From Glycomyces luteolus (GTDB lineage Bacteria > Actinomycetota > Actinomycetes > Mycobacteriales > Micromonosporaceae): DNA of 64,000 nt. The stretch covers positions 1 through 64,000 of the forward strand of contig NZ_JAPZVP010000020.1 of NCBI RefSeq assembly GCF_027622875.1. Direction: 5' to 3'. Both the position numbers and the translations under genes were made by a program. Position 1 is the first letter of the stretch. Every line of letters starts with the position of its first letter. Positions 54,388 to 63,960 of this stretch are shown piece after piece. Below the pieces are notes generated by a model. The model made no database searches. It was given only the letters and a program-made list of their open reading frames with translations, and was not told the DNA's origin.

Positions 54388-57300
54388 ATGGCCGGAACCG
54401 TCCGAGACATCCTCGACCACATTCGCGAGACCTCTCAGAGCAACGCGGAGCGCGGCCGTCGATTCGAGCAGCTCATGCTCGCGTTCTTCCGTACCGATCC
54501 GCAATGGAGACAGCAGTTTTCCGAAGTGTGGATGTGGGCTGATTCCCCTCTCGCCGAGCACAACGCCACCGACACCGGTATCGACCTCGTCGCCCGCGAA
54601 GCGGGATCCGAAGCGTTCTGCGCGATTCAGTGCAAGTTCTACGGACCGGACAAGGTCATCCGCAAGGCCGACCTCGACTCCTTCTTCACCGCCTCAGGAA
54701 AGCGAGGCATCAACCGCCGCATCATCGTCTCGAGCACCGACAAGTGGGGCCCGAACGCCGAGGCCGCACTCGTGGACCAGCAGGTCGAGGTGACCAGGGT
54801 CGGCATGTCCCAACTCGACACGAGCCCGATCGACTGGGACAAGGTCGCCTCCGAATACGCATGGGCCGAAGGAGAGCGCCTCGGCCCGCAGTACCTGCAC
54901 GCCAAGAAGGCGCTCATGCCGCATCAAGAGGAGGCGATCGAAGCAGTTCTCAGCGGGTTCGAGACGCACGACCGTGGCCGAGTTACCATGGCCTGCGGTA
55001 CGGGCAAGACCCTGACCTCGCTCAAGATCGCCGAACGACTCGCCTCCACGTTGGAGGATCCGCTCAGTGTGCTGGTCCTCGTGCCCTCGATCGCCTTGTT
55101 GTCTCAGACGATCCGCGAATGGGTCTCCGAAGCCGAGACCGCCCTGCGGCCGTTCGCGGTCTGCTCGGACCCGAAGGTCTCCAAGCACGCCAAGCAGACC
55201 GACTCCGGAGACCAGTCGGTGCACGACCTCGCCCTGCCCGCCACGACGAGCGCCGCGAAGCTCGTCGATCGGATTCGCAGCGGCGACTACGGGCCCGGCA
55301 TGACAGCGGTCTTCTGCACCTACCAGTCCCTGCCGACCATCGCCGCAGCCCAAGCCGCCGGCCTCGACGCGTTCGACCTCGTCGTCTGCGACGAGGCGCA
55401 CCGCACCACCGGTGCCGCCCTGACCGATCGGGATGAATCCAACTTCATCCGAATCCACGATCCGGCCTACATCGCGGCCGAACGGCGCCTCTACATGACC
55501 GCTACACCGCGGATCTATACGGAGCCCGCCAAAGCCGAGGCTCAACGGAGGAGCGTCGAGCTCTGCTCGATGGACGACGAGGCGAGATTCGGGCCCGAGT
55601 TCCACAAGCTGGGCTTCGGGGAAGCGGTCGAAGCCGGACTCCTCGCGGACTACAAGGTCCTGGTGCTGGGCGTCGATGCGGGCTACGCGGCCAGGACCAT
55701 GCAGGTGGAGCTAGCGGACGACAACATGGAACTCAACGTCGCCGATGCAGCCAAGATCATCGGAGTCTGGAACGGCCTGCGCAAGCGCCTCGGGCCCTCG
55801 ATCGAGGAGAACGGGTTCCGCCCCGGGGAGACGCCCATGCGGCGCGCCGTCGCCTTCGCGCGGAACATCGCCGCATCGAAGCACCTGACCGAAGTCTTCC
55901 CACAGGTGACCGAGCGGCTCGGCGCGTCGCCCGAGGGCGGTCTGCGTTGCGAGATCGAGCATGTCGACGGCACGATGAACGCCCTGGAACGCGGCAGGGC
56001 ACTCGAATGGCTGAAGTCCGACCCCGGCGAGGGGACCGCCCGGATCCTCTCCAACGCCCGATGCCTGTCCGAGGGCGTGGACGTGCCGGCGCTCGACGCG
56101 GTGCTGTTCCTGCACCCGCGTAACTCGGTCATCGACATCATCCAGGCAGTGGGACGGGTGATGCGACGAGCTCCGGGCAAGGATTACGGGTACATCATCC
56201 TGCCCGTCGCCGTCCCGGAAGGCGTTCCCCCGAACGAGGCCCTCGACGACAACGAGCGCTACAGGGCGGTGTGGCAGGTCCTCAACGCCCTTCGCTCCCA
56301 TGACGACCGGTTCAACGCGGAAGTCAACCGGATCGGACTCAACAAGTCCCGCTCCGATCGGATCAAGATCGGACACATCGCCGACGACCACGACCCGAGC
56401 GAACTCGGCACCCTCGTACAGGCGGCCCGGGACGGCATCCCGTCGGTCGAAGAGTGGCGCAACGCCATCTACGCACGGATCGTGCAAAAGGTCGGCACCC
56501 GGGCCTACTGGAAGGAATGGGCCAGAGACATCGCGGCCATCGCGGGCAGCCACATGACCCGTATCCGAAACGCCCTCGACCTGCCGGGCAGGCGAGCAGT
56601 GCTCGACTCGTTCGTCGCAGCCCTGCGCTCGAACCTCAACCCCTCCATCACAGAGCATGATGCGATCGAGATGCTCGCACAGCATCTGATCACGAAACCG
56701 GTCTTCGACGCCCTCTTCGAACAGTACGAGTTCGCAGCCCACAACCCGGTCTCCGCGGCCATGGAGACCGTGCTCGAAGCCTTGGACGACCAGGCACTGG
56801 ACTCGGAGCGCGATACGCTCAAACGGTTCTACGAGCAAGTCCGGACCCACATCGAAGGCATCAACAACCCTGCGGGGCGTCAGAAGGTCCTTCTGGAGCT
56901 GTACGAGCAGTTCTTCAAGAACGCCATGCCGGAAGTGTCCGATCGACTCGGGATCGTCTACACCCCTGTCGAAGTCGTGGACTTCATTCTTCACCTCACC
57001 GATCAAGCCCTGCGGAAGTACCTCGGTGCCACGCTGAGCGACGAAGGGGTCCAGGTGATCGACCCGTTCGCGGGCACCGGCTCATTCCTCGTCAGGCTTC
57101 TCCAATCGGGCCTCGTCCGCCCTGAGGATCTCGTCAGGAAGTACGGCAGTGAACTGCACGCGAACGAGATCGTCCTGCTCGCCTACTACATCGCCGCCGT
57201 CAACATCGAAGAGGCGTTCCACGGCAGGTCTGGGGAGGCGGGCTACCGGCCGTTCGACGGCATGGTCTTGACCGACACGTTCCAGCTCTACGAAAGCCGG

Positions 57301-59226
57301 CCTGAGGCCTCGGACGGTGTGCTCGGCGGCAACACCGAACGCGCGGTGCGCCAGCAGAGCGTCCCCATCATCGTCGTCATCGGCAATCCGCCGTACTCCG
57401 TCGGCCAGAACAACCAGAACGACGGCAACCAGAACCTGAAGTACCCCGAGCTCGACCGGCGCATCCGCGAGACATACGCGGCCAAGTCGACCGCCACCAA
57501 CAAGAACTCGCTCTATGACTCGTACGTGCGCGCGCTGCGCTGGGCGAGCGACCGGATCGAGGACGACGGTGTGATCTGCCTCGTCCTGAACAACGGATTC
57601 ATTGACGGGAACTCCGCGGCAGGACTGCGCCGAACCCTCACCGAGGAGTTCGACGCTATCTACTGCTTCAACCTCCGAGGTAACCAGCGGACCGCCGGTG
57701 AGCTCTCGAAGAAGGAGGGCGGGAAGATCTTCGGTTCGAGCAGCCGGGCGGGGGTCGCGGTGCTCCTGCTTGTCAAAGGCGGCAGTGCGGCTGAAGGTGA
57801 AGCGTGCCGCCTCTTCTATCGGGACGTCGGCGACTACCACGATCGGAAGCGCAAGCTGGAGATCGTGGCGAATGGCACAGACCTGGTCCGGGCGAAAGGC
57901 CTGGACGCGCTTGGATGGCAGCAGCTCGACCCGGAAACAGATGGCGACTGGATCAATATAAGAGACAAGCGCTTCCAGAGTTTCCGCATGCTGGGGCAGA
58001 CGATTGGGTCTGGAGAAGTCGACTCTCCGATCTTCGGGGTGCGTTCCCGAGGCCTCTCAACCGGCCGCGATGCTTGGGTCTACAACTTCTCCAATGCCTC
58101 GGTGGTCGGCAACGTACAGTCAATGATCGACTACTACAACGGTCAGGTGGAGCGACTGGAATCCTCCAGCGGAGGATGCGCGGCCAGGGCGTCGGCAGCT
58201 GAAGTGGACGAAACACTTTTCGTCACCGACCGGAGTCGTTTCAGTTGGAACAGGGTGGACCGAGGAAGGCTGCGGCGAGGCGTGCGACTCCGGTTCGATG
58301 AACACCGGGTTTTCGAAGCGACTTACCGCCCGTTCACCAAACAGCACGTCTACCTAACGGCTGAGACCAGCGACTGTGTCTACCAGCTGGACCGACTGTT
58401 TCCCGATACTGACGTCAGTAACGTGGGCTTCTATACCGTCGGCGCAGGCTCTGCGGTCCCGTTCTCGGTTCTGGTGACCGCTGCCGTTCCGAACCTGCAT
58501 GTGACCGGAGCTGGCAGCGGTGGTCAGTTCTTCCCACGTTTCACCTACCACGAGAACGTGCCCGGTGGAACGCTGTTCGATCAGGGGCCTTCCCAGTACA
58601 CACGGGAAGACAACATCACTGACGTCGCCCTGATGGACTACCAGGAAACCTACCGCGACGGTTCGATCTCCAAGGACGACATCTTCCACTACGTCTATGG
58701 CATCCTGCATTCGCCGGAATACCGCTCGGAGTTCGAAGCGGACCTGCGGAAGTCGCTGCCTCGCATCCCCAAAGTCGCGCGGTTCCACGAATTCGCCCGC
58801 TCAGGCAGTCGGCTCATGCGGCTGCACCTCGCCTACGAGACGGTCGAGCCGTACGCTGGCATCCGGGAAGTCCTCAGGGAGACCGCCACGACCGACCCTA
58901 GGGAGCTCTATCGCGTGGCCCGCAAGATGCGATTCGCGTCCAAGCAGGATCGCACCCGGATCGTATACAACTCCCATGTCACGCTTGCCGACATCCCGGA
59001 AGCCGCTTATCTCTACCAGATCGGTTCACGGTCGGCCGTCGAGTGGATCATGGACCGCTACTACGTCCGCACCGACAAGGCCAGCGGCATCGTCAACGAT
59101 CCCAACGACTGGTCCGAGGATCCGCGCTACATCGTCGACCTGCTCAAGAGGATCGTGACCGTGAGCCTGGAGACCATGAAGATCGTCGACGCCCTCCCTG
59201 CGCTCGAGATCCTTCCGGACCAATAA
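54388..59226 (+). CDS. Type ISP single-polypeptide restriction-modification enzyme
   Basis: 1612 aa, the length and order of LlaBIII-type enzymes. Residues ~20-120 are an Mrr-like nuclease with Glu27, Asp66 and a Gln81-x-Lys83 core. A RecA-like translocase follows: Walker A ACGTGKT (about 202-208), box II DEAH from Asp335, motif VI VGRVMRRAPG. After a helical coupler comes a gamma-class N6-adenine methylase, motif I DPFAGTGSF (Asp892) and motif IV NPPY (1000-1003). The last ~500 residues are the target-recognition region. One protein therefore binds, methylates, translocates and cuts. ATG follows GGGAGG. No separate partner is needed. Confidence 0.93.
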   Translation: MAGTVRDILDHIRETSQSNAERGRRFEQLMLAFFRTDPQWRQQFSEVWMWADSPLAEHNATDTGIDLVAREAGSEAFCAIQCKFYGPDKVIRKADLDSFFTASGKRGINRRIIVSSTDKWGPNAEAALVDQQVEVTRVGMSQLDTSPIDWDKVASEYAWAEGERLGPQYLHAKKALMPHQEEAIEAVLSGFETHDRGRVTMACGTGKTLTSLKIAERLASTLEDPLSVLVLVPSIALLSQTIREWVSEAETALRPFAVCSDPKVSKHAKQTDSGDQSVHDLALPATTSAAKLVDRIRSGDYGPGMTAVFCTYQSLPTIAAAQAAGLDAFDLVVCDEAHRTTGAALTDRDESNFIRIHDPAYIAAERRLYMTATPRIYTEPAKAEAQRRSVELCSMDDEARFGPEFHKLGFGEAVEAGLLADYKVLVLGVDAGYAARTMQVELADDNMELNVADAAKIIGVWNGLRKRLGPSIEENGFRPGETPMRRAVAFARNIAASKHLTEVFPQVTERLGASPEGGLRCEIEHVDGTMNALERGRALEWLKSDPGEGTARILSNARCLSEGVDVPALDAVLFLHPRNSVIDIIQAVGRVMRRAPGKDYGYIILPVAVPEGVPPNEALDDNERYRAVWQVLNALRSHDDRFNAEVNRIGLNKSRSDRIKIGHIADDHDPSELGTLVQAARDGIPSVEEWRNAIYARIVQKVGTRAYWKEWARDIAAIAGSHMTRIRNALDLPGRRAVLDSFVAALRSNLNPSITEHDAIEMLAQHLITKPVFDALFEQYEFAAHNPVSAAMETVLEALDDQALDSERDTLKRFYEQVRTHIEGINNPAGRQKVLLELYEQFFKNAMPEVSDRLGIVYTPVEVVDFILHLTDQALRKYLGATLSDEGVQVIDPFAGTGSFLVRLLQSGLVRPEDLVRKYGSELHANEIVLLAYYIAAVNIEEAFHGRSGEAGYRPFDGMVLTDTFQLYESRPEASDGVLGGNTERAVRQQSVPIIVVIGNPPYSVGQNNQNDGNQNLKYPELDRRIRETYAAKSTATNKNSLYDSYVRALRWASDRIEDDGVICLVLNNGFIDGNSAAGLRRTLTEEFDAIYCFNLRGNQRTAGELSKKEGGKIFGSSSRAGVAVLLLVKGGSAAEGEACRLFYRDVGDYHDRKRKLEIVANGTDLVRAKGLDALGWQQLDPETDGDWINIRDKRFQSFRMLGQTIGSGEVDSPIFGVRSRGLSTGRDAWVYNFSNASVVGNVQSMIDYYNGQVERLESSSGGCAARASAAEVDETLFVTDRSRFSWNRVDRGRLRRGVRLRFDEHRVFEATYRPFTKQHVYLTAETSDCVYQLDRLFPDTDVSNVGFYTVGAGSAVPFSVLVTAAVPNLHVTGAGSGGQFFPRFTYHENVPGGTLFDQGPSQYTREDNITDVALMDYQETYRDGSISKDDIFHYVYGILHSPEYRSEFEADLRKSLPRIPKVARFHEFARSGSRLMRLHLAYETVEPYAGIREVLRETATTDPRELYRVARKMRFASKQDRTRIVYNSHVTLADIPEAAYLYQIGSRSAVEWIMDRYYVRTDKASGIVNDPNDWSEDPRYIVDLLKRIVTVSLETMKIVDALPALEILPDQ

Positions 59227-59247
59227 GACACCCAACGTAGCAGAGTC

Positions 59248-59265
59248 GGTTCGGTCGAACCTTTT
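59248..59265 (+). terminator. Terminator after the type ISP gene
   Basis: GGTTC, loop GGTC, GAACC, then TTTT: a short classical rho-independent form about 20 bp after the stop. Confidence 0.55.
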
Positions 59266-59545
59266 CCCTGGTGTTGGAAGCAGCCGTTCAGGAACGGTCG
59301 AGCATCTCAACGGCGAGCTGGGCGATCGTTCGAAGGACCGCCGTCGGAGGGGCGGCGAGGCCAGGACATTGCTTGTCGAGGGGTCGATCACGAGCCAACC
59401 TTTCGGCTTCCGGTGCTCTCTGTCCTCATGCTACGTCCGTCCCTCGAATCGGTCTCGCGGCCGGTCTCCGGGTAGGAGCGTCTCGCCCGGTCCAACGGCG
59501 GGGCGCCGACCTGGTCGGGCCTCGCGGAAGCGCGATACTGGGCCC
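59266..59545. other. Intergenic stretch with no supported gene
   Basis: About 280 bp. Short open frames on both strands lack motifs and ribosome sites. No strong repeat was noticed. Confidence 0.45.
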
Positions 59546-61489
59546 ATGCAGTGGTACTTCCCCGGTGGCGACGCCGACGAGTTCGAGCAGACGATCGAGA
59601 TGCGCCTCAGACGGGCCGAGGCCTGGGCCGATTCCAACGGCCGCGTCTTCGACCCGGGGACGACGCAGGAGGCACTCAGATTCCGCCACGACAGCCGCGA
59701 CGGCCGCCTCGGGTACTGGACCCCGGACCTGGTGCGGGAGTTCCTGACCGAGATCGTCCCCGAGCGCTTCACCGGCGGCATCGAGCACTACGCGCACGTC
59801 CCCGAGGCGCTGCGCACCTGGCTGCGGTTCCTCGAATACGCCGCCGCGCTCCACCCGCTCGGGTCGAGCGCGGACGCCCTGGAAGCGGCCGTGGACGAAT
59901 GCGCCGAAGACTTCCCGTCCGCGTTCACCGACCCCGGCAACTGGGGACCGGCGCGGATCGCGGCGGAAGCCGCGCTCGCATCCGGCATCAACCCGGCCTC
60001 GCCAGGCGGTTTCGAGCGGTTGAACGCCTTCATGATGGACGAGAACGTCCGCTACGACCGCGTAGCGAGCGCAACCGCCATAGCCCGGCAGGCCGCCCGG
60101 CAGGTCCGCAACGAACGTATGCCCGCACTTCCCGCGGCCGAACTGCCTGAGTCTCAACGAATCCCCACGCTCGCGGGCGACGCCGCAGCCGTCCGCGGCG
60201 CGGCGGCCTTCCTCGACTGGCTCGGCGAAGGCCGAGCCATCACCCAGCGCGGCAACCTCCGCAAGGCGGACGCGGTCGCGCTCGTCCAGCTCATCGGCAC
60301 CGGCGATGACACCGAGAGTTTCACCAGCGCAACGGACCTGCCGGTCCTGAACTGGTACGTGGAACTCCTGCTCGGCACCGGTCTGGCACGGCGCGTCAAG
60401 CAGCGTCTCGTGCCCGTCGCCAAGAACGCGCGGCTCGCCCGCGACCCGCACGCGCTGCTGCTGGCGGCATGGGAGGCCGAGCCGCTGTGGCGGCCCCGGC
60501 AACCTGGTCTGCTCGCGCCGTCGCGTTCGGAAGGGCATTATTCCTTCCTCCGAATGCTCATCGAAGCGCTGCTCGGGACGAACGTGGCGCTTCCGGTCGC
60601 CGAGGTGAAGGAACGGATCGGTGCGGCAGCCACCGGCGGCGACGACGGTCCCGACGGTCTGCGCCACCTGGCCGTTTCCTTGACACTCCACCCGGAGATC
60701 GACCACGTTCTCACCGTGCTGCACCGGCTCGGCGCGGTCGGATTCGACCGGGAATGGGCACCTGACGAATTCGGCCTCACCGACTCGGACGAGGACGTAT
60801 CGGTCCGGCTCACCGAACTCGGTCGCGCCCTGGTGTGGGCCAAATGGCGCGAGGCTGGTCTGACCGCCCCGGTCGTAGGGGAGTTGACCGGGTGCCCGGC
60901 GGCGGTGATGCTGGTGAACGTCGTCGATTACTACGACGAGGACACCGGCGTCGAGGAGATCCGACGCTGGCTCGCCGCGAACGGCGACGATCCGGGCCCG
61001 CTGCTGGAAGGGATCGCCGCGAACCCGTTCCGCACCAGCCAGAGCGCCATGTTGGGCGCCGCCGCGGACGCGGTCGGCCCGGAGCTGCTCGACCGCGCAG
61101 GACAGGACCGTCGTCTGGCGCCGATCGCACTGATGCTCAACGGTCTCCGGGGACGCGTCGATCTTGAAGCGCTGTTGGCGGGAACCGAGGCCGAGCGTGC
61201 CCAGTCGACGCTCGGTATCGCCGAGCAGATCCTAGAAATGGTCGAAACCCTTGGGCCGGAGGGATACGTCGAGTCCATGGACGACATGCCGCGCGAAGCG
61301 CGGGAGGGAATGGCGCGCCTGATCGCCGAGAGCGGCCACCCCGACCAATGGCTGGTCGACTTGTTCGCTGCGGAGATCGTGCCGCTCATGGCCGGTCCGG
61401 GAGCGCGCCGCCGGACCGGCCTGGAGGATGCCCGCAACCGGGCCAAGCACCTGAAGCGCAAGAAGAAGCGCCCGAAGCGCCGACGCTGA
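59546..61489 (+). CDS. Large uncharacterised protein with basic C-terminal tail
   Basis: 647 aa from the ATG at 59546. Start choice rests on coding character (MQWYFPGGDADEFEQTIEMR) because upstream codons read as low-complexity. The protein is helix-rich throughout, with winged-helix-like segments (LVQLIGTG..., LHRLGAVGFDREWAPDEFGL). It ends with KHLKRKKKRPKRRR, a strongly basic tail that could bind nucleic acid. I do not recognise the family. It closes the defence-like region, but its own role is open. Confidence 0.65.
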   Translation: MQWYFPGGDADEFEQTIEMRLRRAEAWADSNGRVFDPGTTQEALRFRHDSRDGRLGYWTPDLVREFLTEIVPERFTGGIEHYAHVPEALRTWLRFLEYAAALHPLGSSADALEAAVDECAEDFPSAFTDPGNWGPARIAAEAALASGINPASPGGFERLNAFMMDENVRYDRVASATAIARQAARQVRNERMPALPAAELPESQRIPTLAGDAAAVRGAAAFLDWLGEGRAITQRGNLRKADAVALVQLIGTGDDTESFTSATDLPVLNWYVELLLGTGLARRVKQRLVPVAKNARLARDPHALLLAAWEAEPLWRPRQPGLLAPSRSEGHYSFLRMLIEALLGTNVALPVAEVKERIGAAATGGDDGPDGLRHLAVSLTLHPEIDHVLTVLHRLGAVGFDREWAPDEFGLTDSDEDVSVRLTELGRALVWAKWREAGLTAPVVGELTGCPAAVMLVNVVDYYDEDTGVEEIRRWLAANGDDPGPLLEGIAANPFRTSQSAMLGAAADAVGPELLDRAGQDRRLAPIALMLNGLRGRVDLEALLAGTEAERAQSTLGIAEQILEMVETLGPEGYVESMDDMPREAREGMARLIAESGHPDQWLVDLFAAEIVPLMAGPGARRRTGLEDARNRAKHLKRKKKRPKRRR

Positions 61490-61586
61490 GAGCGCTGGAG
61501 TCCCACCGGCCAAGCGTCGCACCGAACCTCGCCGCGAGCGGCTCCCCAAGATCAAGGTCGATGACGGGCACGCCCGATCCGCGATC

Positions 61587-62204
61587 TCACGATCCGGCAG
61601 GTTCACGCCACATCGGAATCAGCCGAGGCCCGCCCTCGGGCAGCTGGATGCGCTCGCCGGTCTCCTCGAACCCGCACCGCTTGTACAGGCGCGCTGAGTC
61701 CTCGGTGCTCGCCTCCAGATATGCGGGTGTCCGCCCGCGGTCGGCCACCGCCAGCCGCTCGCGGAGCATCGCCCCGCCCGCGCCGGCCCCGCGATGCTCG
61801 GGCGCCACGGCGATCAGGTACAGGTACAGGTGCGGGAACCGGTCGGGATGCGCCGCACCGGTGGCGCGCAATGCCGTCTCGGCCCGGCGCAGGACCGCCA
61901 AGCCGGTCGACTCGGCCAGAGCCGCGGCCCGGTCGGCCTCGAGCTGGAGCTGATCGGCCGAGACCACCTGCCGCCACACCGAGATGCCCGCGATGTCCCC
62001 GTCCCGCTCGGCGACCCACACCTCGTCGTCGGTCAGGTGGTCCCGAAGTGACTCGGTCAGGTACTGCGCATACGCGTCTTCCGGTACCGGCCCGGCCGAC
62101 GCCACCCACGCATTGGTCGCTTCGTCGGCGGTCGCCGCCGCGTAAGCGGGCACCAGGGCCTCCAGGTCGGCCCCGCCGGCCCTGCGGATCGTGATCGCAC
62201 TCAT
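61587..62204 (-). CDS. GNAT family N-acetyltransferase
   Basis: 205 aa. The acetyl-CoA pyrophosphate-binding motif A is clear: IAVAPEHRGAGAGGAML, after strand LYLYLI. The C-terminal motif B follows with LEASTEDSARLYKRCGFEETGE. Substrate unknown; drug or metabolite acetylation is common. It is divergent from a TetR gene, and the intervening operator could control both. Confidence 0.9.
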   Translation of the reverse strand: MSAITIRRAGGADLEALVPAYAAATADEATNAWVASAGPVPEDAYAQYLTESLRDHLTDDEVWVAERDGDIAGISVWRQVVSADQLQLEADRAAALAESTGLAVLRRAETALRATGAAHPDRFPHLYLYLIAVAPEHRGAGAGGAMLRERLAVADRGRTPAYLEASTEDSARLYKRCGFEETGERIQLPEGGPRLIPMWREPAGS

Positions 62205-62273
62205 GATGCCTCCTCGAAGGTGTACGACGTATCGACATCGCGAAACTATCCTTCGCCGCCAGTAAGGTCTATG

Positions 62274-62305
62274 ATTTCGTCACACGATGAGACCTGTGAC
62301 GAAAT
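62274..62305. promoter_or_regulatory. TetR-type operator, perfect inverted repeat
   Basis: ATTTCGTCACA, 10-nt spacer, TGTGACGAAAT: perfect 11-bp arms, ending 9 bp before the TetR start and about 70 bp from the divergent GNAT start. Confidence 0.8.
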
Positions 62306-62314
62306 GGAACCGAC

Positions 62315-63124
62315 GTGGACCGCTGCACCCAATGCGGCACCGAGATCGACCAGCCTGAGCGCGGGCGCCGCCGCCGCTACTGCTCCCGCTCCTGTCAGGC
62401 GCGCGCCTACCGCGCCCGCGCCGCCGCCCCACCGGTCGCACGCGTCGCCCGCCCCCGAAGCCTCACCTCCGGGCGCATCGCCACCGCCGCGATCGCGCTG
62501 GCCGACCACACCGGGTTCGCGGGACTCACCATGCGCCGCCTGGCCACCGAACTCGGCATCGCCACCATGAGCCTCTACCGCCACTTTTCTTCCAGGGACG
62601 CGCTCGTCGTCGCCATGACCGATGCCGTCCTCGATGAGGTCGAACCTCCCGGCGGCCACCTGGCCGACTGGCGATCCCGGCTGGAGCACGAGGCACGCGA
62701 GGAATGGGGGCTCTACCGGCGTCACCCCTGGGTACTGCCCGCGATCGCCAGCAGTCGCCCGCCGATCGGCCGGGGGCTCCTTTCGGCCGCCGAACGCATC
62801 CTCACAGGCATCGAACAGCCCGGCGTCGGCCCGGAACGACTGTTGTCGGTGTACCTGGCAGTCTCCGGTCTCGTCCAGGGCCTCGCCCTGCTCCCCGCAG
62901 CCGAGGAGACCGAGCGCGCCGCCACCGGCCAGACCATGGAGGAATGGTGGTCGCACAGAGGGGAAGAACTCGCAGACCTGCTGGGCGACTTCCCGTTCCT
63001 GTCCGAGCACTTCGGACCGGAGTCGATGGTTGTCGACTTCGACGCGCTGTTCGACTTCGCGCTGAAGACGCTTTTGGACGGCCTGGAAACCAGCGTGATC
63101 CCCGCAAGCACGGACAACAATTAG
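62315..63124 (+). CDS. TetR family regulator with N-terminal zinc-binding motif
   Basis: 269 aa. The first ~35 residues hold CTQCG ... YCSRSCQARAYRARA, a four-cysteine zinc-ribbon-like element not usual in TetR proteins. The HTH follows at about 50-100: ALADHTGFAGLTMRRLATEL and GIATMSLYRHFSSRDALV. The C-terminal ligand domain resembles TetR_C_1. It probably represses its own gene and the divergent GNAT gene through the inverted repeat just upstream. Confidence 0.88.
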   Translation: MDRCTQCGTEIDQPERGRRRRYCSRSCQARAYRARAAAPPVARVARPRSLTSGRIATAAIALADHTGFAGLTMRRLATELGIATMSLYRHFSSRDALVVAMTDAVLDEVEPPGGHLADWRSRLEHEAREEWGLYRRHPWVLPAIASSRPPIGRGLLSAAERILTGIEQPGVGPERLLSVYLAVSGLVQGLALLPAAEETERAATGQTMEEWWSHRGEELADLLGDFPFLSEHFGPESMVVDFDALFDFALKTLLDGLETSVIPASTDNN

Positions 63125-63159
63125 GCGAGCGACGTGAGAGCCGCCGTTTCCCTGCATAA

Positions 63160-63290
63160 TGCTCGTCTTGGACCGGGCTGCTCCGCGTCTGCATCATCAT
63201 CGTGATCGCAGGAGCCCTGGTGATCCTCGCGGTCTGGATCTGGCAGCGGGAAATGCTCTACTTCCCGGATACCGCCCCTCCCTCCGTTCC
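63160..63290 (+). pseudogene. N-terminal fragment of a membrane-anchored alpha/beta hydrolase
   Basis: One frame reads a hydrophobic helix (LLRVCIIIVIAGALVILAVW) followed by QREMLYFPDTAPP, the hallmark of alpha/beta hydrolases with an N-terminal membrane anchor. No good start codon is in frame and homology stops after ~40 residues, where transposase-like sequence begins. The catalytic part is absent. Confidence 0.5.
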
Positions 63291-63960
63291 CCATGGGCCG
63301 TTGCAATCGAGCTGCGCACCGCCTGGTGGTCGACGGGTTCCTCATACCCACCCGCGACCTGACCGCTCCGGCGGGGCCTGTTCTCCGGAAAGCGCCACCG
63401 GCCCGGGCTGATCGCGCAGGTCATCAGCGACCTGCGCGGGCGTGTAGTCGACGGCGGCGCCGTCGTGGTCGGATTGGTCCACGATGAATCCGGGCTGGCG
63501 AAGGCGTACGATTCACACGACCTGGGAAGGCCCGAGCCTGGCGACCTCGGCTATCTGGGCGTGGTCCCACTGACGCCGTACCGGAAACCGGAGTAGGTCA
63601 TCGACCACCTCGGCGGCACCGGTCAGACCGGCATCGTCGAGGGCACCGAAATCCGCGTCCGCAGGCCAGCCGAGGGCAGCCCGAACCGGGACCGGTTCGT
63701 CTCCGGCAAGGCGAAGCAGAACGCGGTGAAAACCATGGTCATCACTGATGCCGAGGGACGCGTGCTGTTCTGCAGTCCAGCGGAACCGGGCAGCCGCGCG
63801 GACATCACCCTCGCCCGGCAGCTGGGGTTGCCAGATCTGCTGGCCGCCCCTCGCCCGCCACCACGGCCGCCGCGAGCACATGAGCGACATCATCGGAGCC
63901 GTCGCCGGACTGCTCTCACACCAACAGACCGCCGCCCGCTCAACCGTATCCTCAGCCTGA
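63291..63960 (+). mobile_element. Decayed IS5-type (DDE_Tnp_4-like) transposase remnants
   Basis: Two fragments lie in tandem. The first, across a frameshift, has VVDGFLIPTRDLTAPAG, then FSGKRHRPGLIAQVIS and DLGYLGVVPLTPYRKPE before TAG at 63594. The second starts earlier in the same domain: GIVEGTEIRVRRP, RFVSGKAKQNAVKTMVITDA, PGSRADITLARQLGLPDLL, then a shifted tail SDIIGAVAGLLSHQQTAAR. Both resemble the DDE domain of IS5-group transposases with conserved blocks in repeated order, so two elements have decayed here. No clean terminal inverted repeats were seen. Confidence 0.6.

Noticed and set aside
59026-59391. Minus-strand frame after the type ISP gene
   Set aside because: It starts in the gap but runs antisense through the ISP 3' end; no motif or ribosome site.
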